64,000 nucleotides of DNA, from NCBI GenBank assembly GCA_002344125.1, contig DDTQ01000011.1, positions 1,019,220 to 1,083,219 on the forward strand, given 5' to 3'. A program made the translations under genes and the position numbers. Under the pieces are notes generated by a model. The model worked only from the letters and a program-made list of their open reading frames with translations. It had not been told where the DNA came from and searched no databases. Below are positions 7,707 to 16,235 of this stretch, piece by piece. This DNA comes from Ignavibacteria bacterium UBA2360 (GTDB lineage: Bacteria > Bacteroidota > Ignavibacteria > Tepidaquicellales > OLB5). Position 1 is the stretch's first letter. Each line of letters begins with the position of its first letter.

Positions 7707-8318
7707 TTGGGAACAGAAGATAGAAAAGAGCGCGAAAAAGAGCAAATGCGGCAGCTTATCATCAAAACTGCCATGCAGTTATTTATTGAAAAGGGGATGG
7801 ATAATGTTTCTATCCGCGCCATTGCCGAAAAGATAGAATACTCACCCGGCTCAATTTATACCTACTTTAAAGATAAGAGTGAAATAATCCACGCAATCCA
7901 CACGGAAGGATTTGAAAAACTTTATGCGCTGCAAAAGACGCTTGACGGCGTCGAAAATCCCGTGGATAAGCTTGCGCAGATGGGAAGGCTTTACATGAAG
8001 TTCGCCCTGGAAAACAGAGACTACTACGACCTTATGTTTATAGCAAAAGGCGTAGCCGAAAAAATTACCGAAAAGCAGGAGTGGGATGTCGGCAACCGTT
8101 CATACGATTATCTCCGTGAGACTGTTAAAGAATGTATTGATCAAGGTTACATCAACGATCCGAATGTTGATGCTGTGACTTTCGGTATATGGGGATTCGT
8201 ACACGGAATGGCGGCATTAATTATACGCGGCAGATGCGCCATGATGCCCGAAGAATTCATTGAACAAACAGTATCAGGTAGTTTGAGTTTTATGTACACG
8301 CATTTAATTAACAATTGA
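7707..8318 (+). CDS. TetR/AcrR-family transcriptional regulator
   Basis: 203 aa from a TTG start; an ATG at 7746 (residue 14) is an alternative. The N-terminal TetR DNA-binding domain is clear: IIKTAMQLFIEKGMDNVSIR, then IAEKIEYSPGSIYTYFKDKS as the helix-turn-helix (about residues 17-62). The C-terminal ligand domain ends with FGIWGFVHGMAALIIRGR, a segment typical of TetR C-terminal domains of the WHG type. The regulated genes are probably the three downstream genes on the same strand, although 200 bp with repeats intervene. The ligand is unknown. Confidence 0.9.
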   Translation: MGTEDRKEREKEQMRQLIIKTAMQLFIEKGMDNVSIRAIAEKIEYSPGSIYTYFKDKSEIIHAIHTEGFEKLYALQKTLDGVENPVDKLAQMGRLYMKFALENRDYYDLMFIAKGVAEKITEKQEWDVGNRSYDYLRETVKECIDQGYINDPNVDAVTFGIWGFVHGMAALIIRGRCAMMPEEFIEQTVSGSLSFMYTHLINN

Positions 8319-8365
8319 CAAATAATCTTGAAATAATTTAGCTTAAAAGAATTTACGATTCCTCA

Positions 8366-8506
8366 CACATCTCTCCTTTTCACAAAAAAATTCCTTTGGA
8401 GCAGGAAAGGGGCTGGGGGTGAGGTTAAAAACTAAGTTTTATCTTTATTTAAAATCTTTAGGTCCTTGCTCCCCTCTCCTTTCAGGAGAGGGGATGGGGG
8501 TGAGGT
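8366..8506. repeat. Two R1 repeats upstream of the DUF4188 gene
   Basis: A degenerate copy (about 8366-8426) whose first arm is interrupted by an A-rich stretch, and an intact copy (8471-8506) with arms CCCCTCTCCTT/AGGAGAGGGG. The tail of the second puts GAGG (8502-8505) 10 nt before the ATG at 8516. Confidence 0.85.
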
Positions 8507-8515
8507 AATAAACAA

Positions 8516-8986
8516 ATGGCACAAATAATCAAAGGAAGAAAATTCGCGAATGTACAGGGAGATTTTGTCGTATTCCTCATTGGTATGAGAGTCAACAACT
8601 GGCTAATGATACACAAATGGTTCCCGGTTGCAATGGCTATGCCAAAGATGATAAAGGAGCTGTATAAAAATCCGCTAAGCGGATTTATGGGCGAGAGCAG
8701 TTGGTTTGGCAGAACAACAATATCCGTGCAGTACTGGAAATCATTCGAACACCTGGAAGCATATGCGAAGAACAATGATATGGAACACTTCCCCGCATGG
8801 AAAGCCTTTAACCTGAAGGCAAGGCAAAGCGGTGTGGTTGGAGTGTGGCACGAAACATATAAAATATCACAGGGCAGCTACGAAAATATTTATGTGAATA
8901 TGCCGCTCTTTGGATTAGGTAAGGCCGGCTCAGTCAACGAAGCAATTGGGAAGAATGAACACGCTGCCGGAAGAATTAACAATTAA
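8516..8986 (+). CDS. DUF4188-type monooxygenase-like protein
   Basis: A 156-aa protein resembling the DUF4188 / 'monooxygenase AF470-like' family (ferredoxin-like fold). The features seen are VFLIGMRVNNWLMIHKWFPV near the start, a FMGESSWFGRTTISVQYWKS core and a FPAWKAFNLKARQSGVVGVWHETY end. Members are often annotated as monooxygenase or heme-aldoxime-dehydratase-related, but the reaction is not established. It has no signal peptide. It is the first gene after the TetR regulator, in line with an epimerase-like gene 26 bp downstream. Confidence 0.75.
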   Translation: MAQIIKGRKFANVQGDFVVFLIGMRVNNWLMIHKWFPVAMAMPKMIKELYKNPLSGFMGESSWFGRTTISVQYWKSFEHLEAYAKNNDMEHFPAWKAFNLKARQSGVVGVWHETYKISQGSYENIYVNMPLFGLGKAGSVNEAIGKNEHAAGRINN

Positions 8987-9012
8987 GTAAATTCATTAAG
9001 AAAAACAATTCT

Positions 9013-9942
9013 ATGCAGACAATTTTAGGTTCAACCGGAATAATAGGAAGAACACTCGCAAAAGAGCTTGCGAAATATACAGATAAGATCAGGCTCGTCA
9101 GCCGCGATCCGAAAAAAGTAAATCCGCGCGATGAGCTTGTTAAAGCTGATCTCCTGAACAGGCAGCAGGTAATTGATGTTGTTAAGGGTTCGGATGTTGT
9201 TTTCCTCACCGCCGGGTTGAAGTATGATAGTAAAATATGGCAGGCCCAGTGGCCTGTTATCATGCAGAACGTCATTGATGCTTGCAAATCCGCCGGAAGT
9301 AAACTTGTATTCTTTGATAACGTATACGCCTACGGCAGGGTGAATGGATGGATGACTGAAGAAACACCATATAACCCAGTAAGCAAAAAGGGTGAATTAA
9401 GGAAACATATAGCCGAAATGCTTATGAATGAAGTTAAGCAGGGCAGTATAAATGCTATGATCGTCAGAGCCGCTGATTTTTACGGCATTAATACCCTGGC
9501 TGCGATCACTGAGACAGTTTTCAAAAACTTTGCAGCGGGTAAGAAAGCGCAGTGGCTTATCAGCGGTAAATTCAGACATTCATTCACCTATGCTGCTGAC
9601 GCAGCCAAAGCCACTGCAATGCTCGGCAATACTCCTGATGCATTCAACCAGGTTTGGCACCTGCCAACAGATAAAAATGCTTTAACGGGCAAAGAAATTA
9701 TTCCATTGATAGCACATGAATTTGGGGCAGAGCCCAAGTACATGAATGTCCCCAAATGGATGCTTCGCATCATTGGTTTGTTTAATGCTAATATAAGAGA
9801 ATCGATCGAAATGCTTTATCAAAACGATAGCGATTATCTCTTTTCATCTGAAAAATTTGAAAAGGCATTTGAACTTAAACCAACTCCTTACGCAGCCGGC
9901 ATAAAGGAAACTGTATTTGAAATGAAAAAAAGTAATTCTTAA
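9013..9942 (+). CDS. NAD(P)-dependent epimerase/dehydratase-family protein
   Basis: A 309-aa extended short-chain dehydrogenase. The N-terminal Rossmann motif is GSTGIIGRTLAKEL (about residues 6-19), a GxxGxxG variant. The first acidic residues after strand 2 are replaced by SRDPKK, which suggests NADP(H). DVVFLTAG and FFDNVYAYGRVNG follow, with the Tyr of VYAYG near the catalytic position. HSFTYAADAAKATAML (about 195-210) matches the conserved substrate-side segment of the family. The substrate cannot be inferred. The gene is 13 bp upstream of the TonB receptor and probably co-transcribed with it. Confidence 0.85.
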   Translation: MQTILGSTGIIGRTLAKELAKYTDKIRLVSRDPKKVNPRDELVKADLLNRQQVIDVVKGSDVVFLTAGLKYDSKIWQAQWPVIMQNVIDACKSAGSKLVFFDNVYAYGRVNGWMTEETPYNPVSKKGELRKHIAEMLMNEVKQGSINAMIVRAADFYGINTLAAITETVFKNFAAGKKAQWLISGKFRHSFTYAADAAKATAMLGNTPDAFNQVWHLPTDKNALTGKEIIPLIAHEFGAEPKYMNVPKWMLRIIGLFNANIRESIEMLYQNDSDYLFSSEKFEKAFELKPTPYAAGIKETVFEMKKSNS

Positions 9943-9955
9943 AATTAATAAGACT

Positions 9956-12241
9956 ATGATAAGAGTATTTTTGCTTCTGCTGATTTTTTCAGTTGCTGCA
10001 TTTGCTCAGGATAAGGGCACCATAAACGGCAGAGTTACCGATAAGGAAACAACAAATCCTGTAACTGAAGCGTCAGTTACAGTAATTAACACACCATTCA
10101 AAACCGTAACCGATTCAAAAGGCTATTTTCAGTTTTTAAATATTCCGCTTGGCACATACGAAATTAAAGTTACCTGCCTTGGATATGAAGCTTTCATTCA
10201 AACTGATATTGTTGTGAATTCATCCAGACCCGCTGATGTACAAATAGAATTGCTGCTTTCAAACATTACCACTGAACAAATTGATGTTGAAGGCAAATAC
10301 TTCCAGAAGAACACAGATGTCAGCACAAGCAGCTATAACCTTGATTTCGAAGAAGTCCGCCGCGCCCCCGGCGCTGTTGAAGATATTTCCAGGATGCTGC
10401 AGATAATGCCCGGCGTATCGCCGGCTAACGATCAGCGTAACGACCTTATTGTACGGGGCGGCTCACCCGCTGAGAATTTGACTATGATTGACGGAATAGA
10501 AATCCCTAACGTAAACCACTTCCCGACACAGGGCTCCTCAAGCGGACCCATTGGAATGATAAACGTAAAATTTATTGATAACGTTAATTTTTCTACCGGC
10601 GGATTTTCCGCCCGCTACGGCGATAAACTCTCATCCGTCATGGATGTAAAATTCCGCGAAGGTTACCGCAAAAGCTTTTTAAGCGATATTAACCTATCAA
10701 CAGCGGGCTTTGGTGGAATATTTGAAGGTCCCTTATTTACACAAAACGGTTCATTCATTCTTTCCGTGAGGAAAAGTTACCTGAATTTAATCAAAGGCGC
10801 TATTAGGCTCGCTGCCGTGCCTGATTACTGGGATTTCAACCTGAAAGCAGTATATGATATTAACAAAAATACGCGCCTAAGCTTTGTTGGTATTGGCGGA
10901 ATTGATAAAATTAGCTTCGAAGGTGAATCACCCGAAATCAGCGATGATAATCCTTACGGTAAAGCTAAAGGCGAGCAGGAGCAGTTCACCGCCGGATTTA
11001 ACCTGAAGAAACTCTTCAAAAAGGGGTATTGGCAAACGGTGCTTGCGAATTCATCGGCGTTTTTAAATTACACCAATTATGATATCAGAACGGATGTTCT
11101 CAAATTTAAGTATGATTCCTACGAAAGCGATTTTAATATTAGATCAGAAGTATTTTACCAGCTGAACAGATCCAATAACTTAATACTTGGGGGCTCTGCC
11201 CGTTACATAAAGTTTAAGAATGAAACATTCTATGTGGCCGATACAACATCATTCGGCGACCCCATTCCTGAAACGAACGTAAATGTAAAGGATAACTATT
11301 ACAAAGCTTCAGGGTTTGCGCAGTACACGCTAAAATTACCCGGCAACAGGGTTATTCTGAACGCGGGAGCAAGAGTAGATTACTTTTCAGGCATCAAAAA
11401 TAATATTGCAGCCTCACCAAGGTTTGGTGTTAGTTACAATTTGTTTGCAAACACTACACTTAGTGCATCCACGGGAATTTATTACCAGTCGCCCGAATAC
11501 ATCTGGCTTACAGCCGATCCCGGAAACGAAAACCTGAAGTTCATTCAGGCAAATCATTTTGTCGTTGGCATCGAACATTTATTTTCACCTGAGCTGCGGC
11601 TATCAATAGAGGCGTATTATAAAGATTACAAAAATTATCCTGTAAGCACACTTGTGCCAACTTATGTGTTAATAAGCGGCGGAACAGAAAACGGCCCGAA
11701 CCTGCTGTTTGGAGAAGCGGTGAGCGAAGGGAAAGGATCTTCCCGGGGGATAGATCTTTCGCTGCATAAAAAACTTACCGGCAACGGATTTTACGGAATG
11801 ATAAACTATTCATTGGCCGATAGCCGCGTCACCGGACTTGAAGGCGGCGAAAAACCGGGTTCATTTGATTACAGGCACAACTTAACAATTATTGCAGGTT
11901 ACCAGTTAACCAATGACTGGCTTGTTGGGCTGAAATTCCGCTATACTACCGGCAGACCATATACCCCGTTTGATATAAATGCATCAACAATTGTTGGCAG
12001 GGGAGTGAGTGACTTCAATAATTTTAACGGCTCCCGTTACAAAGATTACAACAGGCTTGACCTTAGGGTTGATAAAAAGTGGAATTTCAAAAATCTCAGT
12101 ATTGTGACATATATTGAGCTGCAGAATACTTTTAACACAGAAAACGTATATTCATACTTCTGGAATGAATATAAAAACGAGCAGGGCACTATATACCAAT
12201 GGAAATTCCTGCCCGTTGGCGGCTTCAGTATCCAGTTCTAA
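9956..12241 (+). CDS. TonB-dependent outer-membrane receptor
   Basis: 761 aa. A signal peptide (MIRVFLLLLIFSVAAFAQ) is followed by a carboxypeptidase-regulatory-like domain (about 22-100: INGRVTDKETTNPVTEASV, then a GYFQFLNIPLGTYEI core). The plug domain follows (about 125-235; IMPGV, RGGSPAENLTMIDGIEI), then a 22-strand-type barrel ending in the aromatic residue of GGFSIQF, as outer-membrane proteins do. The N-terminal domain is typical of Bacteroidota receptors. No SusD partner follows, so this is a stand-alone receptor rather than a polysaccharide-utilisation pair. Its link with the TetR, DUF4188 and epimerase genes suggests uptake of a small regulated ligand. The ligand is unknown. Confidence 0.93.
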   Translation: MIRVFLLLLIFSVAAFAQDKGTINGRVTDKETTNPVTEASVTVINTPFKTVTDSKGYFQFLNIPLGTYEIKVTCLGYEAFIQTDIVVNSSRPADVQIELLLSNITTEQIDVEGKYFQKNTDVSTSSYNLDFEEVRRAPGAVEDISRMLQIMPGVSPANDQRNDLIVRGGSPAENLTMIDGIEIPNVNHFPTQGSSSGPIGMINVKFIDNVNFSTGGFSARYGDKLSSVMDVKFREGYRKSFLSDINLSTAGFGGIFEGPLFTQNGSFILSVRKSYLNLIKGAIRLAAVPDYWDFNLKAVYDINKNTRLSFVGIGGIDKISFEGESPEISDDNPYGKAKGEQEQFTAGFNLKKLFKKGYWQTVLANSSAFLNYTNYDIRTDVLKFKYDSYESDFNIRSEVFYQLNRSNNLILGGSARYIKFKNETFYVADTTSFGDPIPETNVNVKDNYYKASGFAQYTLKLPGNRVILNAGARVDYFSGIKNNIAASPRFGVSYNLFANTTLSASTGIYYQSPEYIWLTADPGNENLKFIQANHFVVGIEHLFSPELRLSIEAYYKDYKNYPVSTLVPTYVLISGGTENGPNLLFGEAVSEGKGSSRGIDLSLHKKLTGNGFYGMINYSLADSRVTGLEGGEKPGSFDYRHNLTIIAGYQLTNDWLVGLKFRYTTGRPYTPFDINASTIVGRGVSDFNNFNGSRYKDYNRLDLRVDKKWNFKNLSIVTYIELQNTFNTENVYSYFWNEYKNEQGTIYQWKFLPVGGFSIQF

Positions 12242-12271
12242 AAACTCTCCCCTTAAGAGGGGGTTTAGTCT

Positions 12272-12319
12272 CCGCAGAGTCCTTGACTTTATGTTCCCCG
12301 CTTTTTGGGGACTCTGCGC
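12272..12319. repeat. R2 repeat (CGCAGAGTC family)
   Basis: Arms CCGCAGAGTCC and GGGACTCTGCG enclose TTGACTTTATGTTCCCCGC and a short T run. Nearly identical to 17511-17559 and inverted relative to 577-621. The gap 12242-12410 otherwise holds only a weak hairpin (12247-12266) after the receptor stop. Confidence 0.85.
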
Positions 12320-12410
12320 GTAAAGAAATATTTCCCGCCGTTGTGTGCGCCTGATTACTTAAGCAGCATAGCGCCAATATCCAGAGCAAACTAAAATAAA
12401 TATTATATAA

Positions 12411-12444
12411 ATAAAAGCAGGAGAAATCCTGCCTTTATTTTTTT
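12411..12444 (+). terminator. Terminator-like hairpin repeat at the RHS module seam (copy 1)
   Basis: AAAAGCAGGA, GAAA, TCCTGC and a run of T. Near-identical hairpins occur at 16765 and 17564, and a decayed one at 14792, each marking the border of an RHS fragment. Downstream (12449-12500) lies a degenerate R1 copy. Confidence 0.75.
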
Positions 12445-12712
12445 GATTCACACCCTCTCCTTTGGAAAGGGCAGACACTCAACAGGCGTGGCTGGTAGGG
12501 TCACATTATCAACGGTTATGATAAAGACGGCAATTTCCAGGGAATGAAGCGGTATGGTTCCGCAAATAACCTTGCAGATAATTTTACTTATACCTATTAT
12601 TCAAGAACAAATAAAGTGCAGAGTGTAACCGCAGTTAAAACTTTATATACCTACGATGCAAATGGTAATATGACAAAGGATGAGTTGAATAAAAATTATA
12701 ATATCCTGTACG

Positions 12713-12742
12713 CTTGACTTATACAGCTCAAGCTGGAGAAGT
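12713..12742 (+). repeat. 30-bp hairpin element inserted in the RHS core (copy A)
   Basis: Exactly 30 bp absent from the equivalent position of the second RHS module (near 14970). It contains CAGCT, CA, AGCTG flanked by ACTT and AAGT, so it can fold into one hairpin with two mismatches. Removing it restores the RHS reading (LYDHRNLMT). Its own TGA causes a stop. Confidence 0.8.
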
Positions 12743-13133
12743 ATCACAGAAATCTGATGACGGATATAAGAACGATCCGCTCTGAAAAAACTTTCTGGAC
12801 AAGATACCGCTACGATGAAGCCGGTAACCGTATCAGGAAGTTAACCTATCAATACAACGGCGGGGACCCGTAACCTGTATTTGAAGATGAAGGTGATAAC
12901 CCAATGTGGCAAGTAGTTACGGATGAGCACTACGTCCGCGATGTATCAGGTAAGGAAATAGCGATATATTCCGGAAGCTCACTGACACAATGGAATATTT
13001 GGGGATTGGATAATATTGGTAAGATTAATGCAGATACAACACGCAATTATTACCTGAAGGATCATCTGGGGAGTATTCGCGTTGTTTTGAATTCAACAAA
13101 TACGGTAATCTCAGCACAGGATTATGATGCATG

Positions 13134-13163
13134 CCTGACTTATACAGCGCAAGCTGGAGAAGT
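13134..13163 (+). repeat. 30-bp hairpin element inserted in the RHS core (copy B)
   Basis: 28 of 30 bases are identical to copy A. It is absent from the aligned site of the second RHS module near 15400, where AQDYDAWGYPL is uninterrupted. Here it is read in frame and adds ten residues between DYDA and VGYPL. Confidence 0.85.
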
Positions 13164-13955
13164 GGGTTATCCCTTAGAAAACCGCACATACAACGCAAGC
13201 GCTATGCGCTATGATTTTACGGGTAAAGAGCGCGACAACGAAACCAGCTATGATTACTTTGGCGCAAGGTATTATGATAGCAGAATAGGCAGATGGGGGC
13301 AGGTTGAACCGCTGTTGGATAAATATATTACGGTTTCACCATATATATATTCTTTAAATAATCCGATAGTAATTGCGGATATTGATGGCAAAGATGGTAA
13401 AATTAAAATAGAAGGAACTGTCGTATTAATTACAGTGAATATCTACTATTCAACTGGAGAAAAATATGGTTTAAGTAGCGATAGAGTTGATTTGTTAAAT
13501 TCTATGGTGTTTGAAGCAAATGCAAATTGGAATAAAAAAGGTTCTTATGAAGGGAGAGAGGTGGTTTTTGATATTAAGGCAATAGAAACTACCGACGAAA
13601 GAATTGAAGATATCAATGCAAATCCAAACGGAGAAAATATTGCGTTACCGTTAGAGTTCATGAGTCAAGGAGATATCGACAGGTTCGAAAATATTTATCA
13701 AGTTCCTCCAGGAGTAGATGAATATCGGCTTTTTATGGGGAGTGAAAGTTTAGAAAATCTTAGAAATGATGTGGGTTCTCATGAAATTGGGCATTTATTG
13801 GGGTTACCTCATCCCAATCAAAAAAGAACATCTCGTGATATAATGGGTTATTCAATAAATAGACAAAAACCAAGAAAATCAAATATAGACAAAATATTAA
13901 AGAAGAACAAACCTAGGCCTGCGGAGAAATATATTAAAGGAGTCAATGAAGTATC

Positions 13956-14738
13956 ATGAAAAAAATAATTAGAATAGTATTGCCAACGATCTTGTTATTT
14001 TGGTGTCTTAATAATCAGGCAAATGAGAAGGATACTTGTATATCAATCTATAGCTCTTCATTTGGTAAAATGAAATTAATAATATTGGAAACTATGTATG
14101 TAAATATCGAAGGCTATTTGATTTTTGAAGTTAATAAAAATGTTAGTGATAAAAAAATTAAAGAAGGTATTTTCATAAGTAATATATATTGGGTTGATGA
14201 CCTTATTAAACCACATTATAAATATTTCTATAATTCTTACCAGCTTTCATATGATATTTATTTAAATTTACAATATTTTATATATAATAGATACGATTCC
14301 TTAAAATCAAAAATATATGATCAAAATCCTAGTGAATTTTGGAAATTCGGTGAAAATAAAGAGCCATTCTTTGTTAAAAGTTTTGATGATTGGTGGAATA
14401 ACTTTTTGATTAAAAAACATTCGAATGAAAATTATTTTTTGAAAGTTCCACTCTGTACGGATATATTTCAAAATAGTATATTATGGAATAGAAATGATAA
14501 TGACACAATTGCATATTACGTTTTTGATAATCAGGTTTCGGGGGCCATCATAAACGTAGATGTTGATAGTCAAGGTTTAAATCAAAATTTGTTGTTTGAT
14601 AATGTAAAATATGAGAATAGCGATTTCATTCAAATACTTATCCCCACATCATTAGCGACAAAATTTTCAGAAACCAATTCGTCGAAACTTGTTTCATCTG
14701 GAATGAAAATAGCAAATTGGAAACCAATATTAAAATAA
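13956..14738 (+). CDS. Exported protein following the RHS metzincin tip
   Basis: 260 aa. The ATG overlaps the RHS stop (ATGA), so the gene is translationally coupled to the tip. The N-terminus is a signal peptide (MKKIIRIVLPTILLFWCLNN). The rest is AT-rich, with many Asn, Tyr, Phe and Lys residues, and markedly lower in GC than its neighbours, as expected for transferred toxin-module DNA. No family is recognised. From its place directly behind a toxin-like tip it may be the immunity or accessory protein. An exported immunity protein would fit a tip acting outside the cytoplasm. Confidence 0.65.
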   Translation: MKKIIRIVLPTILLFWCLNNQANEKDTCISIYSSSFGKMKLIILETMYVNIEGYLIFEVNKNVSDKKIKEGIFISNIYWVDDLIKPHYKYFYNSYQLSYDIYLNLQYFIYNRYDSLKSKIYDQNPSEFWKFGENKEPFFVKSFDDWWNNFLIKKHSNENYFLKVPLCTDIFQNSILWNRNDNDTIAYYVFDNQVSGAIINVDVDSQGLNQNLLFDNVKYENSDFIQILIPTSLATKFSETNSSKLVSSGMKIANWKPILK

Positions 14739-14791
14739 TGATTCGCCGAAGTTTGTGTTTTCTCCTATAATAAATATCAGTCTACAATTTT

Positions 14792-14819
14792 ATAAAAGCA
14801 GGAGTAACCCTACTTCTTT
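14792..14819 (+). terminator. Decayed seam hairpin (copy 2)
   Basis: AAAAGCAGGAGTAACCCTAC followed by TTCTTTTT, clearly related to the hairpins at 12411 and 16765 but with mutated arms. It separates the first RHS module from the second. Confidence 0.5.
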
Positions 14820-14881
14820 TTCATGATTCCAATAACCTTGCAGATAATTTTACTTATACCTATTATTCAGGTACAAATAAA

Positions 14882-16228
14882 GTGCAGAGTGTAACCGCAG
14901 TTAAAACTTTATATACCTACGATGCAAATGGTAACATGACAAGAGACGATATCAACAGAACAAGCAGTATAAAGTATGACCACAGGAATTTAATGACAGA
15001 AATACGAGTGATTAAATCGGAAAGCAGTATTATAGACCCAATACCTGTTGACGTGTTATATTTAACTTATTACAGGTACGATGAAGCCGGTAACCGTGTG
15101 CGGAAGAAAAGGTATAAATACAACGGCTCTGACCCCGACCCGGTTTTTGTAACGGAAGGAAGTAACCCAAGCTGGGCTTTGCAAAGCGATGAATACTACG
15201 TTCGCGATATTTCAGGTAAGGAAATAGCAATATATTCCGGCAGTTCGTTGACACAGTGGAACATATGGGGATTAGATAACGTAGGCAAGATTAACGCTGA
15301 TACGACACGCAATTATTATTTAAAGGATCATTTAGGGAGTATTCGTGCTGTTCTCAATTCAACAAATACTGTAGTTTCAGCGCAGGATTATGACGCTTGG
15401 GGCTACCCGTTAAAAAACCGTACATACAACGGCATTGCCATGCGCTATGACTTTACCGGCAAAGAGCGCGACAACGAAACCAGTTATGATTACTTTGGGG
15501 CACGGTATTATGATAGCAGGATTGGCAGGTGGGGGCAGGTAGAGCCGTTGCTGGATAAGTTTTTGAGTTTTTCGCCGTATAACTTTACATTATCAAATCC
15601 AATAAATTATTATGACCCGAATGGTTTATCAACTCATACAGATAAAAATGGTAATGTGTTAGCAGTATACAATGATGAAGATTTAAATGTTTATAAGCAT
15701 GATGTTGAACAGGACTTTTTTGTGGGTCCTTTGAAAGATGGGGAAGTCATGGGAAGTACTTTATATTGGGATGAATTTATAAACCCGGTTTCACGAGAAA
15801 TTGAAGGCCGAATAATGTTTGGTGAGGATTGGGGCTCTACTATTGAAGAATTGCACAATCAGGCTATGAATGAACCGGATATAATTATGTTAGCATTAAA
15901 ATCGAAGAGAGGTGAAAAATACGATCTTAAATCTAATCCTAATTATGCACCAAGTGGTGAATTTACTGGAAAAACTTTTAAGGGGAAAATTATTTCGGCT
16001 AGATCTGCTGGAAATTATTTGGCAGGGTATAACGCTGGTGAAAGGACCAATTTATCGTTTGATACATATATGAAATTAGCCGGCGCATTAAATACCGGGA
16101 ATTTTGATGCACTCACAATATCAAAAATTTTGTTTACAGATTTTTCAATCGAACCAGCCCCTTATTATGGAGAATTAGAATATTCTGGTAGAATGATTGA
16201 AAGGGGGTGGTTTTCTGAAGAGCCCTAA
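14882..16228 (+). CDS. Orphan RHS module, second variable tip
   Basis: 448 aa from a GTG. The frame is open from 14774 without an ATG, so the true start is unclear and the N-terminus is missing compared with full RHS proteins. The RHS core occupies about residues 1-235 (YTYDANGNMTRDD, YYRYDEAGNRVRKK, DHLGSIRAVLNS, RYYDSRIGRWGQVEP). It aligns closely with the first module except that both 30-bp elements are absent. The tip from about residue 236 (THTDKNGNVLAVYND ...) ends with SAGNYLAGYNAGERTNLSF and an AGALNTGNF helix, reminiscent of toxin domains that close Bacteroidota RHS proteins. I cannot name the activity. A small membrane protein follows. Confidence 0.75.
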   Translation: MQSVTAVKTLYTYDANGNMTRDDINRTSSIKYDHRNLMTEIRVIKSESSIIDPIPVDVLYLTYYRYDEAGNRVRKKRYKYNGSDPDPVFVTEGSNPSWALQSDEYYVRDISGKEIAIYSGSSLTQWNIWGLDNVGKINADTTRNYYLKDHLGSIRAVLNSTNTVVSAQDYDAWGYPLKNRTYNGIAMRYDFTGKERDNETSYDYFGARYYDSRIGRWGQVEPLLDKFLSFSPYNFTLSNPINYYDPNGLSTHTDKNGNVLAVYNDEDLNVYKHDVEQDFFVGPLKDGEVMGSTLYWDEFINPVSREIEGRIMFGEDWGSTIEELHNQAMNEPDIIMLALKSKRGEKYDLKSNPNYAPSGEFTGKTFKGKIISARSAGNYLAGYNAGERTNLSFDTYMKLAGALNTGNFDALTISKILFTDFSIEPAPYYGELEYSGRMIERGWFSEEP

Positions 16229-16235
16229 GAATTTA

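Larger units (their letters stand above)
12499..13959 (+). pseudogene. Orphan RHS module with a metzincin-like tip, broken by stops
   Basis: One reading frame is homologous to RHS/YD-repeat proteins from 12499 (GYDKDGNFQG ...) to 13959, with no proper start and two in-frame stops (TGA at 12715, TAA near 12871). The open part starts about 12904. The conserved RHS core is RNYYLKDHLGSIR and YDYFGARYYDSRIGRWGQVE. After the core the sequence becomes a unique tip of about 210 aa ending in a zinc-protease signature, HEIGHLLGLPH, followed by DIMGYS as a Met-turn. Two copies of a 30-bp element are inserted in it, and the first creates the TGA stop. It is read as a displaced polymorphic-toxin tip. Expression would need recombination into an intact RHS gene or internal initiation. 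Confidence 0.8.

Noticed and set aside
12904..13959. An intact 351-aa RHS protein
   Set aside because: The frame continues upstream to 12499 through two stops, the first caused by the inserted 30-bp element, so the open part is the tail of a broken gene.
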